From Ilumatobacteraceae bacterium (GTDB taxonomy: Bacteria > Actinomycetota > Acidimicrobiia > Acidimicrobiales > Iamiaceae), in assembly GCA_025463265.1 (NCBI GenBank), contig JAOBWH010000167.1, forward strand, positions 1-51,210: 51,210 nucleotides of DNA, in the 5' to 3' direction. How positions within the stretch are numbered: position 1 is the first letter of the stretch; each line of letters begins with the position of its first letter. This document shows, piece by piece, positions 17,278 through 28,640 of the stretch. The translations under genes and the position numbers were made by a program. The notes below the pieces were generated by a model that ran no database searches, was not told where the DNA came from, and worked only from the letters and a program-made list of their open reading frames with translations.

Positions 17278-18165
17278 GTGGTCGTGGAAGAGCTTTCCGG
17301 CAAGGTCGCCGTCGTCACCGGCGCCGCCTCGGGCATCGGCCTGGCGATGGTCGAGGCGTTCGTGGCCGAGGGCATGGGGGTCGTGATGGCCGACATCGAG
17401 GCCGACGCCCTCGAGCAGGCTGCGGCCGGGCTGCCGGACGGCGCCGAGGCCCTCACGGTGGTGTGCGACGTCGCCGACGCGCCGCAGGTCGACGGGCTGC
17501 GCGACGCTGCGATCGAGCGGTTCGGCGGCGCCCACGTGGTGTGCAACAACGCCGGCGTCTCCGCCGGTGGACCCATCTGGCTGGCCAGCGACGACGAGTG
17601 GGACTGGGTCCTGGGCGTGAACCTGCGCGGGGTGATCAGCGGCGTGCGCGCCTTCGCCCCGCTGTTCATCGAGCAGGGGGAGGGGCACATCGTCAACACG
17701 GCGTCGATGGCCGGTCTGGTGTCCGCCCCGCTGATGGGCGTCTACAACGTCTCGAAGCACGGCGTGGTCACACTGTCGGAGACGCTCGCCGCCGAGCTCC
17801 AGATGGTCGGCGCCGAGGGCGTCGGCGTGTCGGTCCTGTGCCCCGGGTGGGTGCGGACCCGCATCCACGAGGCCGGCCGCAACCGCCCGCCGTCCGATGA
17901 GCCGACCGGTGTCGAGACGATGGACGAGGGCATGCGGGAGTTCATCGCCGGGGTCATCGCCGGCGGCCTCGACCCGTCCGATGTGGCGGCCATGGTGGTG
18001 CACGCCATCAAGACCCGGTCCTTCTACGTGCTCACGCACCCGGACTGGGCGCACTTCGTGTCCGAGCGCACCGACCGGATCGTGGCCGGCGAGAACCCGG
18101 TCGTGGCGGCGCTGCCCAGCGGACCCGGCGACGACGACGCGCCCGCGCTCGACGCCGGCGCCTGA
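17278..18165 (+). CDS. SDR family oxidoreductase
   Basis: 295 residues. Rossmann motif VTGAASGIG near residue 16, NNAG at about 97, catalytic Ser in NTASMAG and YNVSK with Tyr/Lys near 165. A C-terminal extension to residue 295 with an Asp-rich end (DDDAPALDAGA) distinguishes it. Start: GTG 17278 and GTG 17284 are both in frame; GGGGAG just upstream favours 17284. A TAGGGT -10-like element at 17230-17235 would give a leader of about 40 bases. It follows the carotenoid oxygenase by 68 bases and may act on its products (inference). Confidence 0.87.
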   Translation: MVVEELSGKVAVVTGAASGIGLAMVEAFVAEGMGVVMADIEADALEQAAAGLPDGAEALTVVCDVADAPQVDGLRDAAIERFGGAHVVCNNAGVSAGGPIWLASDDEWDWVLGVNLRGVISGVRAFAPLFIEQGEGHIVNTASMAGLVSAPLMGVYNVSKHGVVTLSETLAAELQMVGAEGVGVSVLCPGWVRTRIHEAGRNRPPSDEPTGVETMDEGMREFIAGVIAGGLDPSDVAAMVVHAIKTRSFYVLTHPDWAHFVSERTDRIVAGENPVVAALPSGPGDDDAPALDAGA

Positions 18166-18175
18166 CGGGCGGGCC

Positions 18176-18883
18176 TCAGCTTCCCGAGATGGTGAAGTCC
18201 GGCTCCACGTCGGGAGGCGGATCATCGGCGTGGTGGCCGTCGGGGTGGACGACCGGCTCGAAGCCCGGAGGGAACCCCAGGTCGAGGCGCGCCAGCCAGA
18301 ACTGCACGTTGGGTCCGACGGAGAGGGCGAAGAGCAAGGTGCCGATCCCGATGGTCCCGCCCAGCGCCCATCCGGCCGCCAGGGCGGTGAGTTCGATGCC
18401 GGTGCGCACGACACGGATCGACGGGCCCCGCTCGGCGAGCCCGGTCATGATCCCATCTCGGGGACCGGGGCCCAGGCGGGCGCCGATGTACATCCCGATG
18501 CCCGGGCCGGCGATGACGAGACCGGCGACGAGCAGGCCCCAGCGCTGGAGCGTGGACCCGCTGCCCGGTTCCGGGAGCACGAGCAGGACGACGTCCATGG
18601 TGAGGCCGATCAAGATCGCGTTCAGCACCGTCCCGAGGCCGAGCCGCTGGCGTAGCGGGATCCACCCGAGGATCACCACGAACGACACGAGCACGCTGAC
18701 GGTGCCGATGGGGATCCCGGTGCGGTCCGAGATGCCCTGGTGCAGGACGTCCCACGGATCGAGCCCGAGGCCGGCGGACACGATGCAGCCGTAGGCCACG
18801 CCGCAGAGGACCAGGCCGGTGATCAGCGGCAGCAGCCGGCGGCGGACCTCGAGCCACGGGGGGATGGCGAAGAGGCGCGACAC
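18176..18883 (-). CDS. YczE/YitT-like integral membrane protein
   Basis: 235 residues, start GTG 18883. About five hydrophobic segments: 17-38, 60-80, 86-104, 112-132 and 157-190. The segment AGLGLDPWDVLHQGIS near residues 37-52 matches the YczE hallmark (PWDVLHxG), and GPGPRDGIMTGL repeats it in the second half, indicating an internal duplication. An acidic, His/Pro-rich tail (HPDGHHADDPPPDVEPD) follows. Function of the family is unknown; transporter activity has been suggested. TAGCGT seven bases before the GTG implies a leaderless transcript. It converges with the SDR gene ten bases away. Confidence 0.8.
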   Translation of the reverse strand: MSRLFAIPPWLEVRRRLLPLITGLVLCGVAYGCIVSAGLGLDPWDVLHQGISDRTGIPIGTVSVLVSFVVILGWIPLRQRLGLGTVLNAILIGLTMDVVLLVLPEPGSGSTLQRWGLLVAGLVIAGPGIGMYIGARLGPGPRDGIMTGLAERGPSIRVVRTGIELTALAAGWALGGTIGIGTLLFALSVGPNVQFWLARLDLGFPPGFEPVVHPDGHHADDPPPDVEPDFTISGS

Positions 18884-18890
18884 GACGCCG

Positions 18891-18896
18891 ACGCTA
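18891..18896 (-). promoter_or_regulatory. -10 element of the YczE-like gene (leaderless)
   Basis: TAGCGT on the minus strand, seven bases before GTG 18883. Confidence 0.45.
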
Positions 18897-18921
18897 ACGG
18901 GGACGGCGCATCAGGCCCGAG

Positions 18922-19638
18922 TCAGATCTCGCAGCCATCGGGGCCGCACGCGTCAGTGCCGTCGACGCCTGGGGCACCGGCCAGGATCTGGACGGGTGCG
19001 GGCTCGCGGGTGGCCCAGCCCTGCTCGAGCAGGTCCAGGAGCGACTCCGGCGGCTGGGCGCCGGAGACGCCGAGCCGCCCGTCGATCACGAAGAAGGGGA
19101 CGCCGGAGATGCCGATGCGCTGGGCCGCCTCGATGTCCTCGCGCACCTCGGCGGCGAACGCCTCGCCGTGCAGCACGGCGTCGACCTCATCTGCGTCGAG
19201 GCCGACGGCGATGGCCCGGCCGCGCAGGGTGGCGGGCTCGCCGATGGGCTCGCCGTCGGTGAAGTAGGCCTTCCCGAGCGCGTGGGTCAGTTCGAGCTGG
19301 ACCCCGCGGACGCGGGCCAGGTGGAGGAGCCGGTGGGCGTCGAAGGTGTTGCCGCCGACGGCCCGGTCGAAGCGGAAGTCGAGGCCGCGCTCGGCGCCGA
19401 GGCTCACGATCCGGGCCTGCTGCGCCTTGATCTGGCCGACGCTGGTCCCGTACTTCTGCGCCAGGCGCTCCTCGAGGGGCTGCTCGTCGCGCCTCGGGGC
19501 GCCGGGGTCGAGCTGGAACGAGTGCATGACGACCTCGACGTCGTCGGGGTGCTCGAACCGGTCGAGGGCGGTGCCCAGGTTGGCCAGGCCCACGTAGCAC
19601 CAGGGGCACACCACGTCGGACCACACGTCGACTCGCAT
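18922..19638 (-). CDS. DsbA family (FrnE-like) oxidoreductase
   Basis: 238 residues from ATG 19638; the in-frame upstream extension crosses the ComF gene and is not real. The thioredoxin-fold active site CPWC is at residues 11-14 (WSDVVCPWCYVG), followed by the helical insert and the cis-Pro loop GISGVPFFVIDGR near residue 175. FrnE-type proteins are cytoplasmic disulfide/glutathione-linked isomerases; no signal peptide is present. An unusual C-terminal tail (DGTDACGPDGCEI) brings two more Cys. Divergent from comF with a 111-base gap. Confidence 0.88.
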   Translation of the reverse strand: MRVDVWSDVVCPWCYVGLANLGTALDRFEHPDDVEVVMHSFQLDPGAPRRDEQPLEERLAQKYGTSVGQIKAQQARIVSLGAERGLDFRFDRAVGGNTFDAHRLLHLARVRGVQLELTHALGKAYFTDGEPIGEPATLRGRAIAVGLDADEVDAVLHGEAFAAEVREDIEAAQRIGISGVPFFVIDGRLGVSGAQPPESLLDLLEQGWATREPAPVQILAGAPGVDGTDACGPDGCEI

Positions 19639-19737
19639 CGCAGGCTCGCTTCGTTCTCGGGGACCGTCGTGCAACCGCGGCGACGGGCCCGATGTTCCCA
19701 CGGGCTGTCTGGGGGCTTCGGTGTCAGACCCCGTCCG

Positions 19738-19743
19738 TACCGT
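19738..19743 (+). promoter_or_regulatory. -10 element of comF (leaderless)
   Basis: TACCGT six bases before ATG 19750. Confidence 0.5.
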
Positions 19744-19749
19744 CGGGTC

Positions 19750-20328
19750 ATGCTCCTCGCCACCCGGTGCCCCGCCTGCGCCACGGTCGGACCGGCGCCC
19801 TGTGCCGACTGCGTGGCGGCGATGGCGCCGTCGGTCGCCGTCCCGGTGCCGCCGGGGCTCGATGCGTGCCGGGCGCTGCTCGACTACGCCGGTCCGGCCC
19901 GCCAGGTGGTCGCCCAGCTCAAGTACCGCAACGCCCGAGCTTCGGCGTCGTGGCTGGCCGAGGGCATCGCCGGCCTGGTGAGCGCCGAGGAGGTCCACCT
20001 CGTCACCTGGGCGCCCACCACCGACCTCCGGCGGCGCAGCCGCGGCTTCGACCACGCCGAGGTCCTGGCCCGGCGGGTGGCTGCGGAGCTCGGGCGACCG
20101 TGCTGGTCGGTCCTCATCCGGCTGCCAGGACCGCCGCAGACCGGCCGCACCCTGCTCGAGCGTCGGGACGGACCGGAGTTCGGCGCCCGTCGGACCGTGC
20201 GAGGGGCGTCGGTCCTCCTCGTCGACGACGTGGTGACCACCGGTGCCACCCTCGCCGCCGCCGCCGCAGCCCTGCGCACGGTCGGCGCAGCGAGGGTGAT
20301 CGGAGCAGCGGCGGCGCACCCGAGATGA
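19750..20328 (+). CDS. comF: ComF family phosphoribosyltransferase-like protein
   Basis: 192 residues from ATG 19750. A short N-terminal zinc finger (Cys 7, 10, 18 and 21 in CPACATVGPAPCADC) precedes the type I PRTase fold with LKYRNARA, RRRSRGFDHA and the PRPP loop LLVDDVVTTGAT near residue 157. ComF supports DNA uptake in competent bacteria, but the actinobacterial protein lies next to HPF and SecA in mycobacteria (Rv3242c-Rv3240c) with no proven role. The same ComF-HPF-SecA order is kept here. The longer reading frame upstream is antisense to the DsbA-like gene and rejected. Confidence 0.85.
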   Translation: MLLATRCPACATVGPAPCADCVAAMAPSVAVPVPPGLDACRALLDYAGPARQVVAQLKYRNARASASWLAEGIAGLVSAEEVHLVTWAPTTDLRRRSRGFDHAEVLARRVAAELGRPCWSVLIRLPGPPQTGRTLLERRDGPEFGARRTVRGASVLLVDDVVTTGATLAAAAAALRTVGAARVIGAAAAHPR

Positions 20329-20334
20329 CGGGTC

Positions 20335-20340
20335 TACGAT
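20335..20340 (+). promoter_or_regulatory. possible -10 element of hpf
   Basis: TACGAT, giving a leader of about 22 bases that contains CGGAGG before ATG 20369. Confidence 0.35.
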
Positions 20341-20368
20341 CCGGAGGACCATCCCCGATACGGAGGTC

Positions 20369-20968
20369 ATGCCGGTGCAGGTCACGGTCAGTCGTCGCCA
20401 CACGCAGGTGCCCGAGAGCTTGCGGGTCATGGCCGAGGAGAAGATCGGGAGGCTCGGACGCTTCCTCGATGGCCTCGAACATGCCGAGGTCCACTTCTGG
20501 GAGCACAAGAACCCGCGGATCGCCGACAAGGAGGTCTGCGAGGTCACCATCGAAGGGCACGGCCACCACGTCCGGTGCAAGGTCCAGGCCCCCGACGGGT
20601 ACCAGGCGGTCGACAAGGCCTACGACAAGCTCGAGCACCAGCTGCACAAGCTCAAGACGAAGCTCTCGCGCCGCCAGCAGGGCCGGCCCAAGGCCCACAA
20701 GAAGGTCGACGCGCTCGGCGCCGTGGCCATCGCCGAGCCCGAGGTGATCGACGAGGTCGTCGAGCTCGACGAGGCGATCGATGATGGGCTCAGGATCGTG
20801 AAGTCCAAGCGGTTCGCGATCCACCCGATGTCGGCCGACGAGGCCGCCGAGCGCATGGAGCTCATCGGTCACGGGTTCTTCTTCTTCACCAACGTGGAGA
20901 CGTCGCGCTCCGCCGTCGTGTACCGCCGGGAGGACGGCAACGTCGGCCTCATCGACGAGGCCGACTGA
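20369..20968 (+). CDS. hpf: ribosome hibernation-promoting factor, long form
   Basis: 199 residues. The N-terminal RaiA/S30AE domain at about 1-105 (MPVQVTVSRRHTQVPESLR, YDKLEHQLHKLKTKL) binds the decoding centre of the 30S subunit. After a linker, the C-terminal dimerisation domain at about 140-199 (IVKSKRFAIHPMSADEAAERMELIGHGFFFFTN) joins two 70S ribosomes into 100S particles. This two-domain form is the usual one outside gamma-proteobacteria. GGAGG at 20362-20366 supports the start. It lies between comF and, across one inserted gene, secA. Confidence 0.95.
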   Translation: MPVQVTVSRRHTQVPESLRVMAEEKIGRLGRFLDGLEHAEVHFWEHKNPRIADKEVCEVTIEGHGHHVRCKVQAPDGYQAVDKAYDKLEHQLHKLKTKLSRRQQGRPKAHKKVDALGAVAIAEPEVIDEVVELDEAIDDGLRIVKSKRFAIHPMSADEAAERMELIGHGFFFFTNVETSRSAVVYRREDGNVGLIDEAD

Positions 20969-21021
20969 GCCGCTGCTGATCCGGTGCCGGGTGACCGGTG
21001 CCGGCGTCCGTCGGCGACTCG

Positions 21022-21954
21022 TCAGTCGTCGTCGGGCAGCGGCGCGATCGCGTCGAGCGCCTCGACCGACGGGCAGAACCAGAACGAGCCGGTGACCGGT
21101 GTCGTGAACCGCAGGAGCCGGTCGGTCAGGCCGTCGGCCTCCAGGCCGTGCATCGTGCGCAGCTGGAGGTCGAAGCGGTCCGTGTCGGCACCGAACGACA
21201 CGAAGTGGATGCCCTGCTGGGCGGCGGTGGCCCACGGGACGCTGCGCCGGTAGACCTCCAGCTCCTCGCCGTCGGCGTCGGCCACCTCGGCCCGGCCGAC
21301 GTGGGAGTCGGCGGGCTTCACGTGGTCGGGCAGCTCGGCGCTGTCCGCCTTGGTCCGCCCGAAGACCAGCTCCTGGTCGGCAACCGGGAGCGCTTCGAAC
21401 GCTGCGAGGTCGTGGACGAACCGCATGGTCATCGCGTAGGCGCCGCCCGCCCCGGGCTGGTCGTCGGCCACCACGGCCGCAACCGGTGCGTCGTCGAGGG
21501 GCGGGTTGGCGGTGCCGTCGATGAAGCCCGTGAGGTCGCGCGAGTCGTGGTAGACGAACGCCGGCAGATCGAGGGTGATGTCGGCGACGGGCGCGAGGGC
21601 GACGGCGGCGGAGCGGATCACGTCGTAGACCAGGTCGATCGACGGGCCGTGCACCCACACCCACAGGTCGGCCTGCGTCGCCGGGGCGTGCAGCCCCGCC
21701 GCCTCGTTGTCGTATCCGGGGAACGGCGTGACGGCCAGCGTCGGCAGCGCCTCGGGGAACCGGGCCCAGAGCGCAGGCCCGAAGCCGAGGACCAGGTTGG
21801 TCCCGCCGTTGGTCCGGTGCTCCGCGTTGGCCCGGCGGACACCCACCAGCGCAGCGGCGACCGCAGCCGGTCCGGCGTCGTCGCGCAGGTGGAGCTCGAG
21901 GTGGTGCTGGGCTCGCGTGCCTTCGGCGAAGATGCCGTGCTGATGGCGGGCCAT
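21022..21954 (-). CDS. Dyp-type heme peroxidase
   Basis: 310 residues from ATG 21954, chosen because GGAGGA lies eight bases upstream and MARHQHGIF is the typical start; the frame extends 37 codons further. The DyP signature GFIDGTANPP (GXXDG with catalytic Asp) is near residue 143, the proximal heme His is in ADSHVGRAE near 223, and the distal Arg is in VYRRSVPWA. There is no Tat or Sec signal and no encapsulin-targeting tail or encapsulin gene nearby, so it is probably cytoplasmic. It is on the opposite strand between hpf and secA, breaking an otherwise conserved block. Confidence 0.92.
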   Translation of the reverse strand: MARHQHGIFAEGTRAQHHLELHLRDDAGPAAVAAALVGVRRANAEHRTNGGTNLVLGFGPALWARFPEALPTLAVTPFPGYDNEAAGLHAPATQADLWVWVHGPSIDLVYDVIRSAAVALAPVADITLDLPAFVYHDSRDLTGFIDGTANPPLDDAPVAAVVADDQPGAGGAYAMTMRFVHDLAAFEALPVADQELVFGRTKADSAELPDHVKPADSHVGRAEVADADGEELEVYRRSVPWATAAQQGIHFVSFGADTDRFDLQLRTMHGLEADGLTDRLLRFTTPVTGSFWFCPSVEALDAIAPLPDDD

Positions 21955-22060
21955 GGGGGGTCCTCCGGGTGACGGGGCGGTCGGGCTGCAGGTCGGGCGC
22001 ATCCTATGGAACGGCCCGACCCGGATCGGACGCCCGATCTGCGTTCCGGGGCGCGGCGCG

Positions 22061-22066
22061 TACACT
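22061..22066 (+). promoter_or_regulatory. -10 element of secA
   Basis: TACACT ten bases before ATG 22077. The leader would be only three to four bases and has no ribosome binding site. Confidence 0.45.
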
Positions 22067-22076
22067 TGCGGACCTC

Positions 22077-24788
<2,712 letters not shown>

Positions 24789-24873
24789 CGAGGCCGTGAC
24801 GCCCCCAGTTGGGTGTCAGGCAGCGGCAACCGACCGTGCACATGAGCGAAATCCGCTGGCGCGCCCCCATCCG

Positions 24874-24879
24874 TAGCTT
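24874..24879 (+). promoter_or_regulatory. -10 element of the 68-residue protein (leaderless)
   Basis: TAGCTT seven bases before ATG 24887. Confidence 0.45.
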
Positions 24880-24886
24880 CACCCCC

Positions 24887-25093
24887 ATGAACGAAGCCAA
24901 GTCGTTGTACGCATGGAACTGGATCGACGGGTACGGGGCGAACCGCCCGATGATGCCGTCCGAAGCGCGCGTCACCGTGACGGGGACCAAGCGCTACCTG
25001 CCGTGGGCCCGGGCCGACATGGGCACGCCGCGCCCGCTGCTGCCCTGGGAGCACCGGACCGGCAACGATTGGCGGGGCCTGCGCGCCGGCTGA
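24887..25093 (+). CDS. small conserved-looking hypothetical protein
   Basis: 68 residues from ATG 24887 (MNEAKSLYAWNWIDGYG). Rich in Trp, Arg, Pro and Gly (WNWIDGYGANRPMMP, TKRYLPWARADMG, PLLPWEHRTGNDW), with no membrane helix or Cys. The start is supported by a TAGCTT -10 element seven bases upstream; ATGs at 24809 and 24842 are in frame but lack such support. Its TGA directly abuts the stop of the convergent ABC transporter gene (TGATCA), the packing expected of a real gene. Family and function not recognised. Confidence 0.55.
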   Translation: MNEAKSLYAWNWIDGYGANRPMMPSEARVTVTGTKRYLPWARADMGTPRPLLPWEHRTGNDWRGLRAG

Positions 25094-26815
25094 TCAGACG
25101 GCGCGGCGACCGCTGCGCAGCTCGATGACCTGGTGGGCCCGCTCCAGGACGCGGGGCCGGTGGCTCACGGCCAAGACGGTCAGCTCGGCGGCGTCCTCGG
25201 CGAACAGGCCGTCCCAGATCTCGGCCTCGGTGGCCACATCGAGGGCGCTCGACAGGTCGTCGACCACCAGGAGCTCGGGGGCGCGGACGAGCGCTCGGGC
25301 CGCCGCGGTCCGCTGGATCTGCCCGCCGGACAAGCGGACGCCCTTGGGGCCCACGGTGGTGTCGAGGCCGTGCGGCATGTCGTCGAGGTCCTCGACGAGC
25401 CGGGCGCGTGCGAGCGCGGCCTGCAGACCGGCAGGATCGTGACCGAGCAGCACGGTGTCCTGGAGCGACTCGGAGAACAGGCGCGGGACCTGGGGCAGGT
25501 AGGCCGCCCGGGGCGGGACGAGGAACGTGGCCGGATCGACGACCTCCTCGTCGTTCCACCAGATGGTGCCCCCTTGGTGCGGCACCAGGCCCAGCAGGGC
25601 CCGCAGCAGCACGGACTTGCCGGCGCCGACCGGTCCGGTGATGACCACGAACTGGCCACGCCGGACCTCGAGGTCGACTCCGTCGAGCTGGTCGGTGTCG
25701 TCGAGGCGGACACGCAGGTCGCGGATGCGCAGGGCCGCCAGGCGCTCGGAACCGGTCCGGGTGGCCGGTGACGACGGCGTGAGGGTCGGGAACGGCGGGG
25801 GACCGCCACGCAGCCAGGTCGGCGTGGCCGCCGAGGCCTGGTCGGGGTCGTGGTCCGGCAGCAGCCGACCGAGCCGGGCCGCGGACACGTCACCCTGGCG
25901 CTGGAACGTCGACCAGCGGGCGGTGACGCGCGGGAGGCTCGACACCGCAGTGGCGTAGGTGGTGAACAGGCCGATGTCGCCGATGGAGAGGTCGCCCTTG
26001 CTCATGGCCGGGGCGATGAGCACGAGGGCCAGGCCGAGCCCGGCGTTGGCGGTGATGCCGCCGAGGGTCTGCGCCAGCTGCGTTCCGACCTGGTCGCTGC
26101 GGGCCGCCTCCGCACGGGTGCTGCCGAGCCGGGCGAAGCGGGCGAGGATCGCCGGCTCGGCGGCCGCGACCTTGACGGTGGCGATGGCACCGAACGCATC
26201 GCCGATGAACGCGGCGACCCCGGCGGTGGCCTCGCGCTCGGCCCACCGCCACTCGCGCAGGCGGGCGGCCAGCAGGTGGCCGATGGCGAGGACGAGCAGG
26301 ATCGGCGCCACGATCGCCGTGGCGGCGACGGGGGAGATCAGGTACAGCACGACCACGCCGGCCCCGGTGGTGATGCCCGCCGCGATGAGGTCCAGCCACA
26401 CGTCGAGCACCTCCGCGACGTCGCGAGCGTCGTCGCGGAACCGGCTGACGGCCTCGCCGGACGAGCCCGGGAGCCGGCCCGTGGTCGGACCAGGATCGGA
26501 CACCAGCGACCGCAGGGCGTTCACCCGCGGGACGGTGTGCCAGAACACCCAGGCGCCGTGCCACTGGACGATGGCGGGGAAGAGGATGATCCAGCGCCCG
26601 ACCTCGAAGCCGAGCAGGATCGCGAACAAGACGCCCAGCGGTGCGCCGTCTCCGTCGGGGAGCTGGTCGAGGATGGCGCGCAGGACGAGCCCAGCGGGAA
26701 GGGGCAGGGAGAAGAAGGCGACCCACATCGTGAGGGAGATCCCCCACGTGATCGGGTCGGCCTTGAGGATGCGCCAGGCGAACCGTGCGCTGCTGGCGGT
26801 CTGCGGGGTGCTCAC
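25094..26815 (-). CDS. ABC exporter half-transporter A (membrane + ATPase domains, degenerate Walker B)
   Basis: 573 residues: six-helix type I exporter domain at about 1-310, then an ATPase domain with Walker A GPVGAGKS at 394, signature LSGGQ at 495 and H-loop His at 552. Walker B reads VVDD, so the catalytic Glu is Asp (residue 520). This is the usual non-hydrolysing half of heterodimeric exporters. The start overlaps the stop of the partner gene by four bases (ATGA). Substrate unknown; such pairs export lipids, peptides or drugs. A Pro/Thr/Ser-rich linker (about 335-360) separates the two domains. Confidence 0.88.
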   Translation of the reverse strand: MSTPQTASSARFAWRILKADPITWGISLTMWVAFFSLPLPAGLVLRAILDQLPDGDGAPLGVLFAILLGFEVGRWIILFPAIVQWHGAWVFWHTVPRVNALRSLVSDPGPTTGRLPGSSGEAVSRFRDDARDVAEVLDVWLDLIAAGITTGAGVVVLYLISPVAATAIVAPILLVLAIGHLLAARLREWRWAEREATAGVAAFIGDAFGAIATVKVAAAEPAILARFARLGSTRAEAARSDQVGTQLAQTLGGITANAGLGLALVLIAPAMSKGDLSIGDIGLFTTYATAVSSLPRVTARWSTFQRQGDVSAARLGRLLPDHDPDQASAATPTWLRGGPPPFPTLTPSSPATRTGSERLAALRIRDLRVRLDDTDQLDGVDLEVRRGQFVVITGPVGAGKSVLLRALLGLVPHQGGTIWWNDEEVVDPATFLVPPRAAYLPQVPRLFSESLQDTVLLGHDPAGLQAALARARLVEDLDDMPHGLDTTVGPKGVRLSGGQIQRTAAARALVRAPELLVVDDLSSALDVATEAEIWDGLFAEDAAELTVLAVSHRPRVLERAHQVIELRSGRRAV

Positions 26816-28566
26816 CGGACCACCTCCTGGGCGGCCCGGCTGGTGGCGAGGAGGTGGTGGAAGCGGCTGGTGGGCTCGGCCGCGAGGCGGGCCCGGTCAC
26901 CGTGCTCGACCAGCCGTCCGTGATCGAGCACGAGGATCTCATCGACCCGGTCCAGGGTCGAGAGGCGGTGGGCGATGATGATGGCGGTCCGCCCGGCGAG
27001 CAGGCGGTCGGTGGCGGCGATGAGCCGGGCCTCCGTGTCGGGATCGAGCCGGCTGGACGCCTCGTCGAGGATCACCACGCCCGGGTCGGCCAGCAGGAGG
27101 CGGGCGAACGCGAGGAGCTGGCCCTCGCCCGCTGACAGCTCGGTGTCGCCCTCGAGGTGCTGGTCCAGACCGCCGTCGAGCGAGTCGAACCAGTCGCCGA
27201 GTCCCACCGTGCGCAGCGCTCCGATGACGGCGGCATCGTCTCCTGCGAGGGTGCCGAACACCGTGAGGTTGTCTCGCACCGAGGCGCGGAAGACCTCGAC
27301 CTCCTGGGTGACGATGCCGATGCGGCGCCGCAGGCCCTCGAGGGTGAGGTCGCGGACATCGGTGCCGCCCACCGACACGGTGCCCGACTCGGTGTCCCAG
27401 AGCCGGGCGACGAGCCGGCCGATGGTGGTCTTGCCGCTGCCGGTCCGGCCGACGACGCCGAGCGCCGTGCCCGCGTGCAGCTCGAACGACACGTCTCGCA
27501 GGACGTCGGTGCCGGTGCCGTAGCCGAACGACACGCCGTCGAACTCGATCGAGGGCGGTCCGGCGGGCAGGTCGTCGCGGTGGCCGTCGGGGAGGGCGGA
27601 CTCCTCGGCGAGGAGCCGGGCGGCGCGGCGCGTGCCGGCGATGGCCTTCTGCGCTTCCGCCAGCTGCTCGGCCACCCGCCACAGCGGGTCGCTCACCATC
27701 TGGGAGAAGCGCAGCAGCGCCAGCACGGAGCCGACGCTGAGCTCGCCCTGACGGCACTGCCAGGTGCTGAGCCCCAGCACGGCGACCGACCCGGCGGCGA
27801 ACACGCCTCCTGCGAGGGTGAGGCCGCCGTCGCCGCGCGCTGCCGCCCGACGAGCGGTGCGCCACCACGCCGCGGAGTGCTCGTGGAGCTTCTGGACCGC
27901 CCACGGCCCCGCTCCGTTGGCCCGGATGTCCTCCAGCCCGCCGAGCCGCTCCTCGAGATCGCCGTAGAGGTGCGACTGCACCTCGCGCTCCTCGTCGTAG
28001 AAGGGGACCGCGACCCGCCGCATCCGCACCAGGACGGCGACGGCGACGGCGACGGTGATGGCGATGAGGATGCTGGCGCGCCAGTCGATGACGGCGGAGA
28101 TCACCAGGACGCCGGCCACGAGGATCGTGTTGCCGGCCAGCTGGAGCACCGCCGTGGAGGCGAAGCGGGTGACGGCGTCGATGTCGCCGTCGATCCGCTC
28201 GATCAGCTGGCCGGCGCTGTGGTCGCCGTGCCAGTCGAGGTCGAGCCCGAGCGCGTGGCGGCACAGGTCCACCCGCAGCCGGTTCCCGACACGCCACGCC
28301 AGGCGCACCGAGAACCAGGTGACGACGAGCTGGAGGGCGTCGCCCGTGAGCGTGGTCAGGAGGAACAGCCCGCCGAGCGCCGCCAGCTGCGACGCCGACT
28401 CGCCATCGAGGGCGGCGTCCACGAACGCGCCGATGAGCAGCGGTCCGGCGAGCGGGAGGATCATCGCCACCACGAGCAGGCCCAAGAGCGCGGTCAGCGG
28501 CCGGCGCTCGGGGCGCAGGTACTGGATCAGCAGGCGGCTGTCGGCGGGAGGGTCGGGCGGGTGCAC
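26812..28566 (-). CDS. ABC exporter half-transporter B (catalytic ATPase, altered signature)
   Basis: 584 residues, GTG start. Six membrane helices at about 20-310 (LGLLVVAMILPLAGPLLIGAF first), then an ATPase domain with Walker A GRTGSGKT at 373, complete Walker B ILDE with the catalytic Glu at 502 and H-loop His at 533. The signature reads LSAGE (477) instead of LSGGQ. Combined with half A this gives one complete and one degenerate ATP site. First gene of the pair. A TAGCGT element nine bases before the GTG suggests a nearly leaderless transcript. Confidence 0.88.
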   Translation of the reverse strand: MHPPDPPADSRLLIQYLRPERRPLTALLGLLVVAMILPLAGPLLIGAFVDAALDGESASQLAALGGLFLLTTLTGDALQLVVTWFSVRLAWRVGNRLRVDLCRHALGLDLDWHGDHSAGQLIERIDGDIDAVTRFASTAVLQLAGNTILVAGVLVISAVIDWRASILIAITVAVAVAVLVRMRRVAVPFYDEEREVQSHLYGDLEERLGGLEDIRANGAGPWAVQKLHEHSAAWWRTARRAAARGDGGLTLAGGVFAAGSVAVLGLSTWQCRQGELSVGSVLALLRFSQMVSDPLWRVAEQLAEAQKAIAGTRRAARLLAEESALPDGHRDDLPAGPPSIEFDGVSFGYGTGTDVLRDVSFELHAGTALGVVGRTGSGKTTIGRLVARLWDTESGTVSVGGTDVRDLTLEGLRRRIGIVTQEVEVFRASVRDNLTVFGTLAGDDAAVIGALRTVGLGDWFDSLDGGLDQHLEGDTELSAGEGQLLAFARLLLADPGVVILDEASSRLDPDTEARLIAATDRLLAGRTAIIIAHRLSTLDRVDEILVLDHGRLVEHGDRARLAAEPTSRFHHLLATSRAAQEVVR

Positions 28567-28640
28567 AGCCCGACCACGCTACGGAACCGGCGCGCCGTGC
28601 GTTCAGGGATTTCCGCTCCGGGTCCCCTTCTGCGGATCCG

